64,000 nucleotides of DNA from Allomuricauda sp. (GCF_028280385.1 NZ_JANQLX010000002.1:62001-126000); one strand, 5' to 3'; counted from the stretch's first letter, positions 52,970 through 61,412 are shown. The notes: generated by a model not told the origin, from the letters alone. Program-made: numbers and translations.

Positions 52970-52991
52970 GTTATTTTGATAACATTTGTTA
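52970..52991. promoter_or_regulatory. Overlapping palindromes upstream of the Lrp-family gene
   Basis: GTTAT-TTTG-ATAAC (52970-52983) overlaps TAACA-TT-TGTTA (52980-52991). They lie between the M14 gene and the Lrp-family gene, about 60-75 bp upstream of a TACTTTTG box (53043-53050). Candidate operator for autoregulation, or a weak terminator of the M14 gene. Confidence 0.45.
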
Positions 52992-53067
52992 CATTTTGTT
53001 TAAAAAAACAGCCTTTTTTTTAAATATAATTTCTTAATTAACTACTTTTGATCAAAATATTCACATC

Positions 53068-53547
53068 ATGAGCAAAGTAAAGTTAGACGAAATCGATCAC
53101 CAGATATTGGACATGTTAATTGACAATACCAGGACCCCGTTTACGGATATTGCCAAAAAGCTGTTGATCTCTGCCGGTACGGTCCATGTCAGGGTTAAAA
53201 AAATGGAGGAATCCGGTATCATCAAAGGATCTTCATTAACCTTGGACTACGTTAAGCTGGGATATTCGTTTATAGCATATGTTGGTATTTTTCTGGAAAA
53301 AACACACCAGACAAAATTTGTTCTAGAGCGACTCAATCAGATACCCTACGTTACTGTTGCCCATATAACCACGGGAAAATTCAATATTTTCTGTAAGATC
53401 CGGGCCAGGGATACCACCCATGCGAAAAACATCATCTTCAAAATTGATGATATCGATGGTATTAGTAGAACCGAAACCATGATTTCCTTGGAGGAAAGCA
53501 TCAACGACAAAAAACGTCTGATGCACACCATCTTCAACGAACTTTAA
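53068..53547 (+). CDS. Lrp/AsnC-family transcriptional regulator
   Basis: Feast/famine regulator of 159 residues. The winged helix-turn-helix occupies residues 5-60 (DEIDHQILDMLIDNTRTPFT, then KLLISAGTVHVRVKKMEESG), followed by the RAM/AsnC ligand domain (YSFIAYVGIFLEKTHQTKF to GISRTETMISLEES). Members usually bind amino acids and repress their own gene. A TAnnTTTG-type box (TACTTTTG) precedes it, giving a leader of about 10 nt. The DinB-family gene follows 21 bp downstream. Confidence 0.93.
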   Translation: MSKVKLDEIDHQILDMLIDNTRTPFTDIAKKLLISAGTVHVRVKKMEESGIIKGSSLTLDYVKLGYSFIAYVGIFLEKTHQTKFVLERLNQIPYVTVAHITTGKFNIFCKIRARDTTHAKNIIFKIDDIDGISRTETMISLEESINDKKRLMHTIFNEL

Positions 53548-53568
53548 TCGTCAGAATCCATATTAGTT

Positions 53569-54090
53569 ATGCTAAGTTCAGAATTATCTACTTCTGAATA
53601 CAACCAGTTTTACCATACCTATATCTTGGCATTGGGAGGGGAGGTAAAACTTATAGACCAATTGGTGGACGGGAAGGATATTTTTCTCTCTTTTCTTAAG
53701 GACATCCCGCAGGATAAATTGGGATATGCCTATGGTCCTGGAAAGTGGACCTTGACAGAGGTACTGATGCATATAGTGGATGCCGAACGGGTTTTTCAAT
53801 ATCGCGCTCTTCGATTTGCGAGGAAGGACAATACGCCATTGCCCGGATTTGATCAGGACATATATGTGCCGGAATCCAATGCCAATAGGAAGACCAAGGA
53901 AGAAATCATGCAGGAATACAGGTCGGTTAGGGAGTCCACCATTGCACTTTACAAATCATTTAGTGACGACGTATTGCTGCGTATGGGAACCGCAAGTGGT
54001 TCTGGAATGAGTGTTCGGGCCCAGGGGTTTGTCATATGTGGCCATCAGGCACACCATATGAAAATTATACGGGAGCGGTATTTAAGTTAA
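53569..54090 (+). CDS. DinB-family putative metalloenzyme
   Basis: Four-helix-bundle DinB/YfiT-like protein of 173 residues. The three metal histidines are visible: WTLTEVLMHIVDAERVFQYR (first) and ICGHQAHHMKIIRERY (second and third). The family includes thiol-dependent S-transferases that use bacillithiol or similar cofactors; no specific substrate can be given. It follows the Lrp-family regulator and may be co-transcribed. Confidence 0.88.
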   Translation: MLSSELSTSEYNQFYHTYILALGGEVKLIDQLVDGKDIFLSFLKDIPQDKLGYAYGPGKWTLTEVLMHIVDAERVFQYRALRFARKDNTPLPGFDQDIYVPESNANRKTKEEIMQEYRSVRESTIALYKSFSDDVLLRMGTASGSGMSVRAQGFVICGHQAHHMKIIRERYLS

Positions 54091-54099
54091 TGTAGTTTT

Positions 54100-54435
54100 C
54101 TACAATAGACCCTCATTTTCTTGTTCCTGGTCCGCTTCAAAATCTGAGTTGGCCGTTTCATCACCTGCCTCCATAACAGTTTCCGATTCGTCAACCTTGC
54201 CAAGCTCCTTTTCAATCTTTTCCTCAAAACTGGCAATAAAGTTGGACAGACTTTTACTGATTTTAACAAGGTAAATGGTGTCTTCTGTTTTGACCTCCAC
54301 GGCCTCGATGATTTCGCCGCTTGGTTTTTTCAAGGTGATGATGTCCTCATCCCCATATCCGTAGGGGTAGGAGTCAATCAAAATTGCAGCCACTTTGTGG
54401 TCCAATTTTTTGTAGTCTATAAGTATTCGTTTCAT
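54100..54435 (-). CDS. Conserved hypothetical protein (111 aa) upstream-linked to aroB
   Basis: The first half is a compact beta-rich domain (MKRILIDYKKLDHKVAAILI, GDEDIITLKKPSGEIIEAVE), the second half is a helix plus an acidic disordered tail (EADQEQENEGLL). It has no signal or membrane segment. Flavobacteriia homologues are, as I recall, sometimes called DNA primase, without any primase motif here. It lies 93 bp after aroB on the same strand. Function unknown. Confidence 0.78.
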   Translation of the reverse strand: MKRILIDYKKLDHKVAAILIDSYPYGYGDEDIITLKKPSGEIIEAVEVKTEDTIYLVKISKSLSNFIASFEEKIEKELGKVDESETVMEAGDETANSDFEADQEQENEGLL

Positions 54436-54528
54436 GGTGGATAGGTTATTGATTTCCTATCCTAAACTATAAATTTTTGAAACCGGAGTGTCCAAAGAGT
54501 TGTAAACGACTACATTTAGTATATGTAG

Positions 54529-55593
54529 TTAGGATTCTTTGTAGTAAGTAAACGCTTCTTCAAATAAATTTACTGGAACCTTAATATCTGTTACCGCTTT
54601 TCCAATGTGTTGCAACAACACAAAATTAATGTCGCCATGCGAATTTTTCTTGTCGTACTTCAGCAGCTCCACTATGGCCTTAATGTCTTCAGCATTAAAC
54701 TCTTCCTTGCCAAAATGTGTAACAAAGGTATCCTTGATTTCCTGAAGGGAAAGACCAGAAAGGCCCTGTAGTTTGTGGGACAGGAATGCCTCCAAGATCA
54801 TCCCAATGGCTATGGCTTCGCCATGCAATAAACTTTTCTTGTTGGGATTTTCCAGGCAGTAAGACTCAATAGCGTGACCCAGGGTATGTCCAAAATTCAG
54901 GATTTTGCGAATTCCCAGTTCCGTTGGGTCTTCCATCACCACCTCATTTTTGATACCTATGGAAACTTGGATGACTTCCGCCGTGCCATAATCAGTTATT
55001 TCTCGAAGGCACTTCCAGTACGCTTCATCCTTGATCAAACCATGTTTTAGCATTTCAGCAAAACCACTGGTCCGTTGTCTTTGCTCCAAAGTTTCTAAAA
55101 AGGCAGGAATCACCAAAACCATTTCCGGTTGGTTGATGACGCCTATTTGATTCTTTAGAACTCCTAGGTCCACCCCGGTTTTACCACCTACCGAAGCGTC
55201 CACCATAGACAAAAGGGTGGTGGGGATATTGATGAAATTGATACCACGCTTAAAGGTCGAAGCCACAAATCCACCTAAATCTGTAAGCACACCTCCACCT
55301 AGATTGATCAAAAGGCTTTTGCGGTCGCCTCCTTTTTCGGACAACCACTTCCAAACCAACATACAGGTGTTGATATGTTTGTGCTCTTCCCCAGGTTGGA
55401 TCTCAAAAATATGGTCCACTTCAAATTTGTCCTGAATGATTTTGTTGAACAGGGGCAGACAATGCTTTTTGGTGTTTGTGTCCACCAAAACAAAGATTTT
55501 GGAATAGTTGTTTTTTGCAATATGCTGTATTAGAGCAGCTTCCGCCAACTCCTCCAAATGTACTTCGTACGAATGGGATTTAATGGACTCCAT
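54529..55593 (-). CDS. aroB: 3-dehydroquinate synthase
   Basis: Second enzyme of the shikimate pathway, converting DAHP to 3-dehydroquinate with NAD and a divalent metal. NLGGGVLTDLGGFVAS, NIPTTLLSMVDASVGGKTG, the lysine and glutamate in EMLKHGLIKDEAYW, and the zinc histidines in NFGHTLGHAIES and LLHGEAIAIGM are all present. 354 residues. Divergent from the proline dehydrogenase gene with 92 bp between the start codons. Confidence 0.96.
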   Translation of the reverse strand: MESIKSHSYEVHLEELAEAALIQHIAKNNYSKIFVLVDTNTKKHCLPLFNKIIQDKFEVDHIFEIQPGEEHKHINTCMLVWKWLSEKGGDRKSLLINLGGGVLTDLGGFVASTFKRGINFINIPTTLLSMVDASVGGKTGVDLGVLKNQIGVINQPEMVLVIPAFLETLEQRQRTSGFAEMLKHGLIKDEAYWKCLREITDYGTAEVIQVSIGIKNEVVMEDPTELGIRKILNFGHTLGHAIESYCLENPNKKSLLHGEAIAIGMILEAFLSHKLQGLSGLSLQEIKDTFVTHFGKEEFNAEDIKAIVELLKYDKKNSHGDINFVLLQHIGKAVTDIKVPVNLFEEAFTYYKES

Positions 55594-55685
55594 AGTTCAA
55601 AATTGCACTGCTAAATAAAGACTATTTTTATAGATATGGTTCCAATGGGGCGACTTATATTTGAATCTTTAATAGATTCACAATA

Positions 55686-56858
55686 ATGCATCCAAATTTT
55701 GAGAATACTGCAATTGCATTTCAGTTAAAGACCGACTCGGAACTGGAACGTGCCTACTTCCTTTTTAAACTTATAGCGAACGAACCTTTGGTGAAAATTG
55801 GAACTGCGGTGACCAACTTTGCACTTAAGGCCCATTTGCCCATTGAAGGCTTGATCAGGGCCACGGTATTTGATCATTTTTGTGGTGGTGTCAATGAAGA
55901 GGATTGTATTCCGATCATAGACAAAATGTATGACAGGGGAGTATGCTCCATTTTGGATTATTCCGTGGAAGGCAAGGAGGTGGAAGATCAATTTGATTTT
56001 GCCTTGCGGAAGACCTTGGAAGTATTGGATTTTGTCAAAGAAAAAGATGCGATTCCATTTGCGGTTTTTAAACCTACCGGGTTCGGAAAATTTGAATTGT
56101 ACGAAAAGGTCAGTGCTGGGGTGGATTTGGACCGGCAGGAATCTGAAGCTTGGGAGCGGTTGGTCAACAGATATGACCAGGTTTGCAGAAAGGCTTATGA
56201 ATTGGATGTAAGACTGCTCATTGATGCCGAGGAAAGTTGGATGCAACAGGCTGCGGACGACATCGCGTTGGATATGATGCGGAAATATAACCAAGAAAAA
56301 GCAGTGGTGTTCAATACCCTTCAAATGTACCGTTGGGACCGAATGGATTATCTGAAAGAACTAACACAAGTTGCCATAAAGGAAGGTTTTAAAGTGGGAT
56401 TGAAAGTGGTTCGAGGTGCTTATATGGAAAAGGAAAATGATAGGGCGGAGGAGATGGGTTACAAAAGTCCCATTTGTGAATCCAAAAAAGCAACTGATAA
56501 AAACTTTGACCGGGCCGTTTCCTTTATCATGGACCATTTGGATACCGTAGCCATATTTGCCGGAACCCATAACGAGGCAAGTTGCCTCAACTTGCTACAA
56601 CTAATGGAATCAAAAGGGCTTCAAAGGGATAATCCAAATGTTTGGTTTGGACAGTTGTACGGCATGAGCGATCATATATCCTTTAATCTTTCTGACTTTG
56701 GTTACAATGTGGCCAAATATGTTCCCTATGGTCCGGTCAAGGACGTAATGCCCTATCTCATTCGAAGAGCGGAGGAGAACACATCGGTTGCGGGACAGAC
56801 TACAAGGGAATTGGTCTTACTACAAAAGGAAAAGGAACGAAGAAAATTGGATTTATAA
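55686..56858 (+). CDS. Standalone proline dehydrogenase
   Basis: FAD-dependent oxidation of proline to pyrroline-5-carboxylate, passing electrons to quinone. The TIM-barrel motifs are VGLKVVRGAYMEKENDRA, AIFAGTHNEAS, WFGQLYGMSDHIS and VAKYVPYGPVKDVMPYLIRR, the last containing the paired arginines that bind proline. Length (390) is the single-domain Bacteroidota form, lacking the PutA aldehyde dehydrogenase domain. A TATATTTG box lies 23 bp before its start. Alanine dehydrogenase lies nearby on the other strand. Confidence 0.94.
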   Translation: MHPNFENTAIAFQLKTDSELERAYFLFKLIANEPLVKIGTAVTNFALKAHLPIEGLIRATVFDHFCGGVNEEDCIPIIDKMYDRGVCSILDYSVEGKEVEDQFDFALRKTLEVLDFVKEKDAIPFAVFKPTGFGKFELYEKVSAGVDLDRQESEAWERLVNRYDQVCRKAYELDVRLLIDAEESWMQQAADDIALDMMRKYNQEKAVVFNTLQMYRWDRMDYLKELTQVAIKEGFKVGLKVVRGAYMEKENDRAEEMGYKSPICESKKATDKNFDRAVSFIMDHLDTVAIFAGTHNEASCLNLLQLMESKGLQRDNPNVWFGQLYGMSDHISFNLSDFGYNVAKYVPYGPVKDVMPYLIRRAEENTSVAGQTTRELVLLQKEKERRKLDL

Positions 56859-56864
56859 CCCCCC

Positions 56865-57230
56865 TTAATCCATACCAACAATGGTGAGTCCATCGGGGCA
56901 GTTCACGGCTTTAATTTCTTTGGTAGCGGTCTTTTGCCCATGCTGGATAATATAGGTCTTGCAGGGTTCTGATTTTGTATCACTTCTCCCAAAATCAATA
57001 TCTCCGTTGGTCAAAAATTCTTTGATGAGCATGGTATCGCGATATTGTTCCTGAAGATTTTCATCAAACATCAATGGCTTGGAACGCATATCCTTGAGTA
57101 CTCTACAATTTGGAAAATAACAGAATTCGATGCCATTTTCCCCGGACTTTTTCTTTAGAAAGAAAACGAGAAATACAATTCCAATGGATAGTCCAACCAA
57201 GTACCATCCCAAGCGTTTTAAAAATGCCAT
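56865..57230 (-). CDS. Small membrane-anchored protein, DUF4258-like
   Basis: One N-terminal helix (LGWYLVGLSIGIVFLVFFL) followed by a soluble domain with three cysteines, including FCYFPNCRVLKDMR, and an ending IKAVNCPDGLTIVG. I associate this with the DUF4258 family seen after ald in Flavobacteriaceae, with modest certainty. It begins six bases after the alanine dehydrogenase gene, so the two share a transcript. Function unknown. Confidence 0.75.
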   Translation of the reverse strand: MAFLKRLGWYLVGLSIGIVFLVFFLKKKSGENGIEFCYFPNCRVLKDMRSKPLMFDENLQEQYRDTMLIKEFLTNGDIDFGRSDTKSEPCKTYIIQHGQKTATKEIKAVNCPDGLTIVGMD

Positions 57231-57236
57231 GCAGGT

Positions 57237-58436
57237 CTAAAAAATTAGAAAATTAATGTCGTTATAAGTGAGGCCAAACCAGTCGCCCACGGATTTATTG
57301 GTCAGGATGCCATGGTACATATAGAGGCCGTTCCGCAATCCTTTGTCAAATCTCAACGAGTGCTCCAAACCACCATCCTCACCAATTTTCAATAAATAGG
57401 GCGTAAAGATATTACTTATGGAAATACTGGAAGTCCGTGGATATCGTGAAGGAATGTTGGGCACCCCATAGTGAATCACATCAAACTTCTCAATGGTGGG
57501 TTTATCGTGGGTGGTTATTTCCGAAGTCTCAAAACAACCTCCCATATCTATACTCACGTCAATGATTACTGCGCCCTTTTTCATATGCTCCACCATGGTA
57601 CTCGAAACCACAATAGGGGAGCGGTCTTTTCCGCGGGTGGCACCTATGGCCACATCGCACCGTTTTAAGGCCTTCAACAGATTTTTAGGTTGGATTGTTG
57701 AAGTGTAAACCGTCTGATTGAGATTGGTCTGGATGTTCCTCAACTTGGTAATGGAGTTATCAAAGATCTTGATATTGGCTCCCAGTCCCAATGCGGACCT
57801 TGCAGCAAACTCCCCAACGGTTCCCGCACCAATGATCACTACTTCCACGGGGGGTACTCCGCTGATATTCCCGAACATAAGTCCGTTTCCCTTATTGGTT
57901 GTGGCCATAAGTTCCGAAGCGATCAGAATTGAGGAGATTCCCGCTATTTCACTTAGTGAACGGACCGCAGGGTATTTTCCATCTTCATCCCTGATGTACT
58001 CAAAGGCTATGGCCGTTAATCTCTTTTTTGCCAGGGTTTCAAAATATTCCTTGGACTGCGTTTTGATTTGAAGGGCGCTAATGATGATGGTCTGCGGATT
58101 GATCAAGTCGATTTCGGATAGGGTGGGAGGTTCCACTTTTAGGATGATGGGGCAAGAGAAGACCTTTTTGGTATCCCGACTGATTTCTGCCCCGGCATTG
58201 GTATAGTCGGCATCCGAAAAATTGGCTCCATCCCCTGCACCAGATTCTATGAGTACCCTATGCCCATGGGCCGTAATGGCATTAACCGCATCAGGGGTAA
58301 GGCAAATCCGTTTTTCTTGATATTGGTTCTCTTTGGGAATGCCTATAAAAAGCTCCCCTTTTTGCTTCAATATCTCTAGAGTTTCTTCCTGGGGTAAAAG
58401 TTGTTGCTTACTAAAAGGTGAGGAAGGTTGGTCCAT
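57237..58436 (-). CDS. ald: Alanine dehydrogenase
   Basis: Oxidative deamination of L-alanine to pyruvate with NAD. N-terminal catalytic domain with KENQYQEKRICLTPDAVNAI and RVLIESGAGDGANFSDADYT, NAD-binding motif VVIIGAGTVGEFAARSALGLG at about residue 190, and DVSIDMGGCFETSE of the AlaDH/PNT family. The N-terminus carries about 30 residues more than classical Ald, as in other Bacteroidota. A TAAATTTG box (minus strand, 58479-58486) overlaps the end of the upstream gene. Confidence 0.9.
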   Translation of the reverse strand: MDQPSSPFSKQQLLPQEETLEILKQKGELFIGIPKENQYQEKRICLTPDAVNAITAHGHRVLIESGAGDGANFSDADYTNAGAEISRDTKKVFSCPIILKVEPPTLSEIDLINPQTIIISALQIKTQSKEYFETLAKKRLTAIAFEYIRDEDGKYPAVRSLSEIAGISSILIASELMATTNKGNGLMFGNISGVPPVEVVIIGAGTVGEFAARSALGLGANIKIFDNSITKLRNIQTNLNQTVYTSTIQPKNLLKALKRCDVAIGATRGKDRSPIVVSSTMVEHMKKGAVIIDVSIDMGGCFETSEITTHDKPTIEKFDVIHYGVPNIPSRYPRTSSISISNIFTPYLLKIGEDGGLEHSLRFDKGLRNGLYMYHGILTNKSVGDWFGLTYNDINFLIF

Positions 58437-58483
58437 ATAATGTAAATCTGAAAACGGCCCCTAGGGACCAGCCTAAAACAAAT

Positions 58484-59026
58484 TTACATTTTTTTTGAAA
58501 GGGTGTGTTGGCGCTGCTCCAGTTTCTCACGTTCCTTTCTAAGTTCTTCTTTTTCCTTTAGGATGCGAAGTTCGGTATCCATGGAATCCAAATCGATACC
58601 ATGTACGTGCTTGTCAAAAAGTTTTATCCTGATAAAATAAACTACAGGCACGATTACCATTGTCACGGCCATGACATACAGAACTTCATTTTCATCCACT
58701 TTATTGGAGTCTGAAGTAAAGGTAGTGTAGAGTTGAAAAGCAAACATGGAGATTGGAATCAAAATAGCATGGTACCACCAATTCTTACAGGTGACAAACC
58801 AGATAACAAGAAGTACAAGGGGCACCATTTTTATTAGGTAATACCACAGTGCGGTTCCGGCATCTTCAAATCCGTTGGCGGTCATTGTAAAGAAAAGTAA
58901 ATCAATCTCTTGTTGCCCTATGGGAATGTACTTGTATGAATAAAAAATTAGAGGTGTAACCGCAATCATCAACACCAGCAATCCTTCAAAAAGCAACTTG
59001 GTTCTTATTCGCTTTCTTTCCTTCAT
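58484..59026 (-). CDS. Four-helix membrane protein (180 aa), function unknown
   Basis: Helices at about residues 13-31 (LLVLMIAVTPLIFYSYKYI), 62-80, 88-106 and 121-140 (LYVMAVTMVIVPVVYFI), then a cytosolic C-terminus that is highly charged and probably coiled-coil (LRILKEKEELRKEREKLEQR). No family is recognised. It lies 47 bp upstream of ald on the same strand. Confidence 0.75.
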   Translation of the reverse strand: MKERKRIRTKLLFEGLLVLMIAVTPLIFYSYKYIPIGQQEIDLLFFTMTANGFEDAGTALWYYLIKMVPLVLLVIWFVTCKNWWYHAILIPISMFAFQLYTTFTSDSNKVDENEVLYVMAVTMVIVPVVYFIRIKLFDKHVHGIDLDSMDTELRILKEKEELRKEREKLEQRQHTLSKKM

Positions 59027-59061
59027 GATATTAGCATAACTGCAAATACCAAAAATTATTG

Positions 59062-59092
59062 CATAAAAAAACCCTTCCGAAGAAGGGCTTTT
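59062..59092 (-). terminator. Intrinsic terminator of the 45-aa peptide gene
   Basis: Stem CCCTTC (59072-59077) and GAAGGG (59082-59087) with a CGAA loop; on the minus strand the hairpin is followed by a run of T. It lies about 30 bp after the stop codon of the 45-aa ORF. Confidence 0.85.
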
Positions 59093-59116
59093 TGAATTCT
59101 GTAAAATTAAAAGAAC

Positions 59117-59254
59117 CTATCTAGGAGCCTTAACTCTACTTTTTTCAATACTTGTGGTCTGATCCTCTTCAACATCAATAACTGTGGTAGAAACCGCAGT
59201 CATAGCCAAAAAAGCAACAGCCATCAATCCAAAAAATAATCTTTTAGTGTTCAT
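59117..59254 (-). CDS. Small exported or membrane-inserted peptide (45 aa)
   Basis: ATG at 59254, TAG at 59117-59119. The protein starts MNTKRLFFGLMAVAFLAMTA, a basic end plus hydrophobic core like a signal peptide, followed by an acidic stretch (VIDVEEDQTT) and a basic tail (KSRVKAPR). It has its own consensus promoter with an inverted repeat across the spacer and its own terminator, so it is a monocistronic, regulated gene. No family is recognised. Confidence 0.7.
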   Translation of the reverse strand: MNTKRLFFGLMAVAFLAMTAVSTTVIDVEEDQTTSIEKSRVKAPR

Positions 59255-59296
59255 CGTAAAAGAGTTTTTGGTTAATAAATGAATTCATTTCAATAA

Positions 59297-59325
59297 CAAA
59301 TGTAGGAAAATTTACTTTCCTACAA
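59297..59325 (-). promoter_or_regulatory. Promoter of the 45-aa peptide gene with operator-like inverted repeat
   Basis: On the minus strand TTG (59325-59323) and TACATTTG (59304-59297) are 18 bp apart, an excellent Bacteroidota match. The inverted repeat TGTAGGAAA (59301-59309) / TTTCCTACA (59316-59324) spans the spacer and touches both boxes, as expected of a repressor site. Confidence 0.6.
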
Positions 59326-59399
59326 TGCATTTCATCGATAAAATTTGCATTTTATCCTAAAAAGGGAACTTTTTATCGACTTCGATACAGTTTATCGAA
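59301..59399. other. Cluster of four consecutive inverted repeats
   Basis: Four perfect hairpins follow each other in 99 bp: arms of 9 (59301-59324), 8 (GATAAAAT/ATTTTATC, 59337-59356), 6 (AAAAAG/CTTTTT, 59359-59374) and 7 bp (TTCGATA/TATCGAA, 59381-59399), with loops of 4 to 6 nt. They occupy the gap between the tsaE stop and the 45-aa gene. They may be a tsaE terminator, a structured RNA or regulator sites. Confidence 0.55.
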
Positions 59400-59428
59400 A
59401 TGTTGAAATAAGGTAGGTGGAAATAATT

Positions 59429-59851
59429 TCAATCCAGACTATACTCGATTGAACGGGTGATTTCATCGATGAAGTGTAAGTAAATGTCTACTGCTTCGGT
59501 AGGTAAGAGAGAACTCACCTTTTCGGGCCATTCCATAAATAGCCATGTGCCAGTTCCCAGATAATCCTCCAAACCCAAGTCCAAGGCTTCAACTTCATTT
59601 TCTATGCGATAAAAATCAAAGTGGTACCCCAACAGCTGATCATTCTGATCATGGTATTCGTTCACGAGACCAAAAGTTGGACTGCTGGCTTCGTCCATTC
59701 CCCCCAACTGTTTTACCAAGGTCCTGATCAAAGTTGTTTTTCCTGCACCCATTTCCCCGTGGAAACAGAGCGCTTTGTTTGGCACCTCCTTCAATAGTTG
59801 ATTGGCCACGTCGTTAATTTCGGCCAGCTGAAAAGTTCGTTTCAATTTCAA
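59429..59851 (-). CDS. tsaE: tRNA threonylcarbamoyladenosine synthesis ATPase TsaE
   Basis: P-loop ATPase that supports TsaB-TsaD in making t6A37 in ANN-decoding tRNAs. Walker A GEMGAGKTTLIRTLV near residue 33, switch SSPTFGLVNEYHD, and the family motif HFDFYRI...DLGLEDYLG and FMEWPEKV. 140 residues. The start must be non-ATG: TTG at 59851 directly follows the porX stop codon (59852-59854) in the same reading frame with no gap; the only internal ATG lies in the Walker A motif. Translation is surely coupled to porX. Confidence 0.93.
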   Translation of the reverse strand: MKLKRTFQLAEINDVANQLLKEVPNKALCFHGEMGAGKTTLIRTLVKQLGGMDEASSPTFGLVNEYHDQNDQLLGYHFDFYRIENEVEALDLGLEDYLGTGTWLFMEWPEKVSSLLPTEAVDIYLHFIDEITRSIEYSLD

Positions 59852-61396
59852 TTATTTTGGTTCCAAAACTACAAAAGGAACAATCATCTCTTCCAAGGAA
59901 ACCCCACCATGTTGATAAGTGTTCCTGTAATAACTCACGTAATGATTGTAGTTATTGGGGTAGGCAAAGAACATGTCGTTCTTTGCAAAAATAAAACAGC
60001 TGCTCAAATTAATATTGGGCAAATGGATGTTCTGAGGATTTTTGGTGGCCAATACTTCCTTATTATTATAGGTAAGACTCCGACCAGTTTTGTATCTAAG
60101 ATTCAGGCTGGTTTCACGATCCCCAATTACCTTGGAAGGTTGCTTTACGTTTATGGTCCCATGATCTGTGGTAAGGATAAGTTTCATTCCCAAGGCCTGG
60201 GCGCTCTGTATAATTTCGAGCAGCGGCGAATTTTTAAACCAGCTCAAGGTCAGGGAACGGTACGCTTTGTCGTTGGCGGCCAATTCCTTGATCACTTCCA
60301 TTTCTGTTTTGGAGTGTGAAAGCATATCCACAAAATTGTACACCACCACTGTCAGGTCATTGCTTTTTTGTGACTTGAAATTCTGCGCTAGATGCTTCCC
60401 TTGTTTTAGGTTACTGATTTTGTGGTATTCCCATTTCAGGTCAAGCCCCAATCGCTTTAACTGGGCTCCCAAAAATTCAGCTTCAAACAAGTTTTTCCCG
60501 CCTTCGTCGGTATCATTTTTCCACCAATCCGGATACCTCTTTTCCATATCCAAGGGCATCAAACCAGAGAATATGGCATTGCGGGCATATTGTGTAGCGG
60601 TTGGCAGTATGCTATAGTAGGAACTCTCTTGTTTTTTCTTATAGTGCATGGAGAGGGTTTCCTCAAAGGCCAACCATTGGTCATAGCGAAGGTTGTCAAT
60701 TACCACTAATAGCGTCTTGTTGTCCTTTAGTTCCGGTTGGATATTTTTCCTGAACAGGGTGTGCGACATAATGGGGCCATCGCCATCCGCAAACCAGGAC
60801 TGGTAATTTTTATCCACAAACTTGCTGAACTGGGAATTGGCTTCCACTTTCTGGGACTCAAGGATTTCCGACATTCCGGAATCTTCGATTTCTTCCAATT
60901 GCAATTCCCAATAGATCAATTTTTTATAGAGCTCTGCCCATTCTTCGCAACTGTTCACCATAGACAGGTCCATGGCAATCTTCCGGAATTCTTGTTGATA
61001 GTTGGCTGTGGTCTTCTCCGAAACCAAGCGGGAATTGTCCAGACTTTTCTTTAAGGAAAGTAGAATCTGGTTGGGGTTGACAGGTTTAATAAGGTAATCG
61101 GCAATCTTGGAGCCAATGGCCTCATCCATGATATATTCCTCTTCGCTTTTGGTAATCATCACCACAGGTACCGAGGCATCATGCTTTTTGATTTCATTTA
61201 AAGTTTCCAGACCGGAAATGCCCGGCATGTTCTCATCCAAGAAAACAATGTCAAAAAAAGAACTTCGGATTTCTTCCAGCGCATCTTGTCCGCTTTGGCT
61301 GGTCACCACCTTGTAGCCCTTGTTCTCAAGAAATAGTATGTGGGGTTTTAGCAGGTCAATTTCATCATCGACCCACAGAATTGTGATCTTGTTCAT
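59852..61396 (-). CDS. porX: PorX, response regulator with PglZ phosphatase domain
   Basis: Two-component regulator of type IX secretion and gliding genes, partner of the kinase PorY. Receiver domain at residues 1-120: acidic pocket VDDE (9-12), phosphorylation site Asp54 in VFLDENMPG, and a threonine/lysine pair in MITKSEEE. The C-terminal two thirds is a PglZ/alkaline-phosphatase-like domain (LLVVIDNLRYDQW, PTATQYARNAIFSGLMP with the nucleophile threonine, ILTTDHGTINVKQP). 514 residues, full length. Divergent from the HD-domain gene; tsaE follows without a gap. Confidence 0.93.
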   Translation of the reverse strand: MNKITILWVDDEIDLLKPHILFLENKGYKVVTSQSGQDALEEIRSSFFDIVFLDENMPGISGLETLNEIKKHDASVPVVMITKSEEEYIMDEAIGSKIADYLIKPVNPNQILLSLKKSLDNSRLVSEKTTANYQQEFRKIAMDLSMVNSCEEWAELYKKLIYWELQLEEIEDSGMSEILESQKVEANSQFSKFVDKNYQSWFADGDGPIMSHTLFRKNIQPELKDNKTLLVVIDNLRYDQWLAFEETLSMHYKKKQESSYYSILPTATQYARNAIFSGLMPLDMEKRYPDWWKNDTDEGGKNLFEAEFLGAQLKRLGLDLKWEYHKISNLKQGKHLAQNFKSQKSNDLTVVVYNFVDMLSHSKTEMEVIKELAANDKAYRSLTLSWFKNSPLLEIIQSAQALGMKLILTTDHGTINVKQPSKVIGDRETSLNLRYKTGRSLTYNNKEVLATKNPQNIHLPNINLSSCFIFAKNDMFFAYPNNYNHYVSYYRNTYQHGGVSLEEMIVPFVVLEPK

Positions 61397-61412
61397 ATAG
61401 TGGTTATCTTTG
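61381..61412 (+). promoter_or_regulatory. Putative promoter of the HD-domain gene
   Basis: TTG at 61381-61383 and TATCTTTG at 61405-61412, spacer 21 bp. The -33 part lies within the first codons of porX on the other strand. Transcription from near 61419 places the translation start downstream, at TTG 61433. Confidence 0.5.

Noticed and set aside
55725..56324. 199-codon reverse-strand frame within the proline dehydrogenase gene
   Set aside because: Antisense to an intact PRODH with all motifs; no motif of its own.
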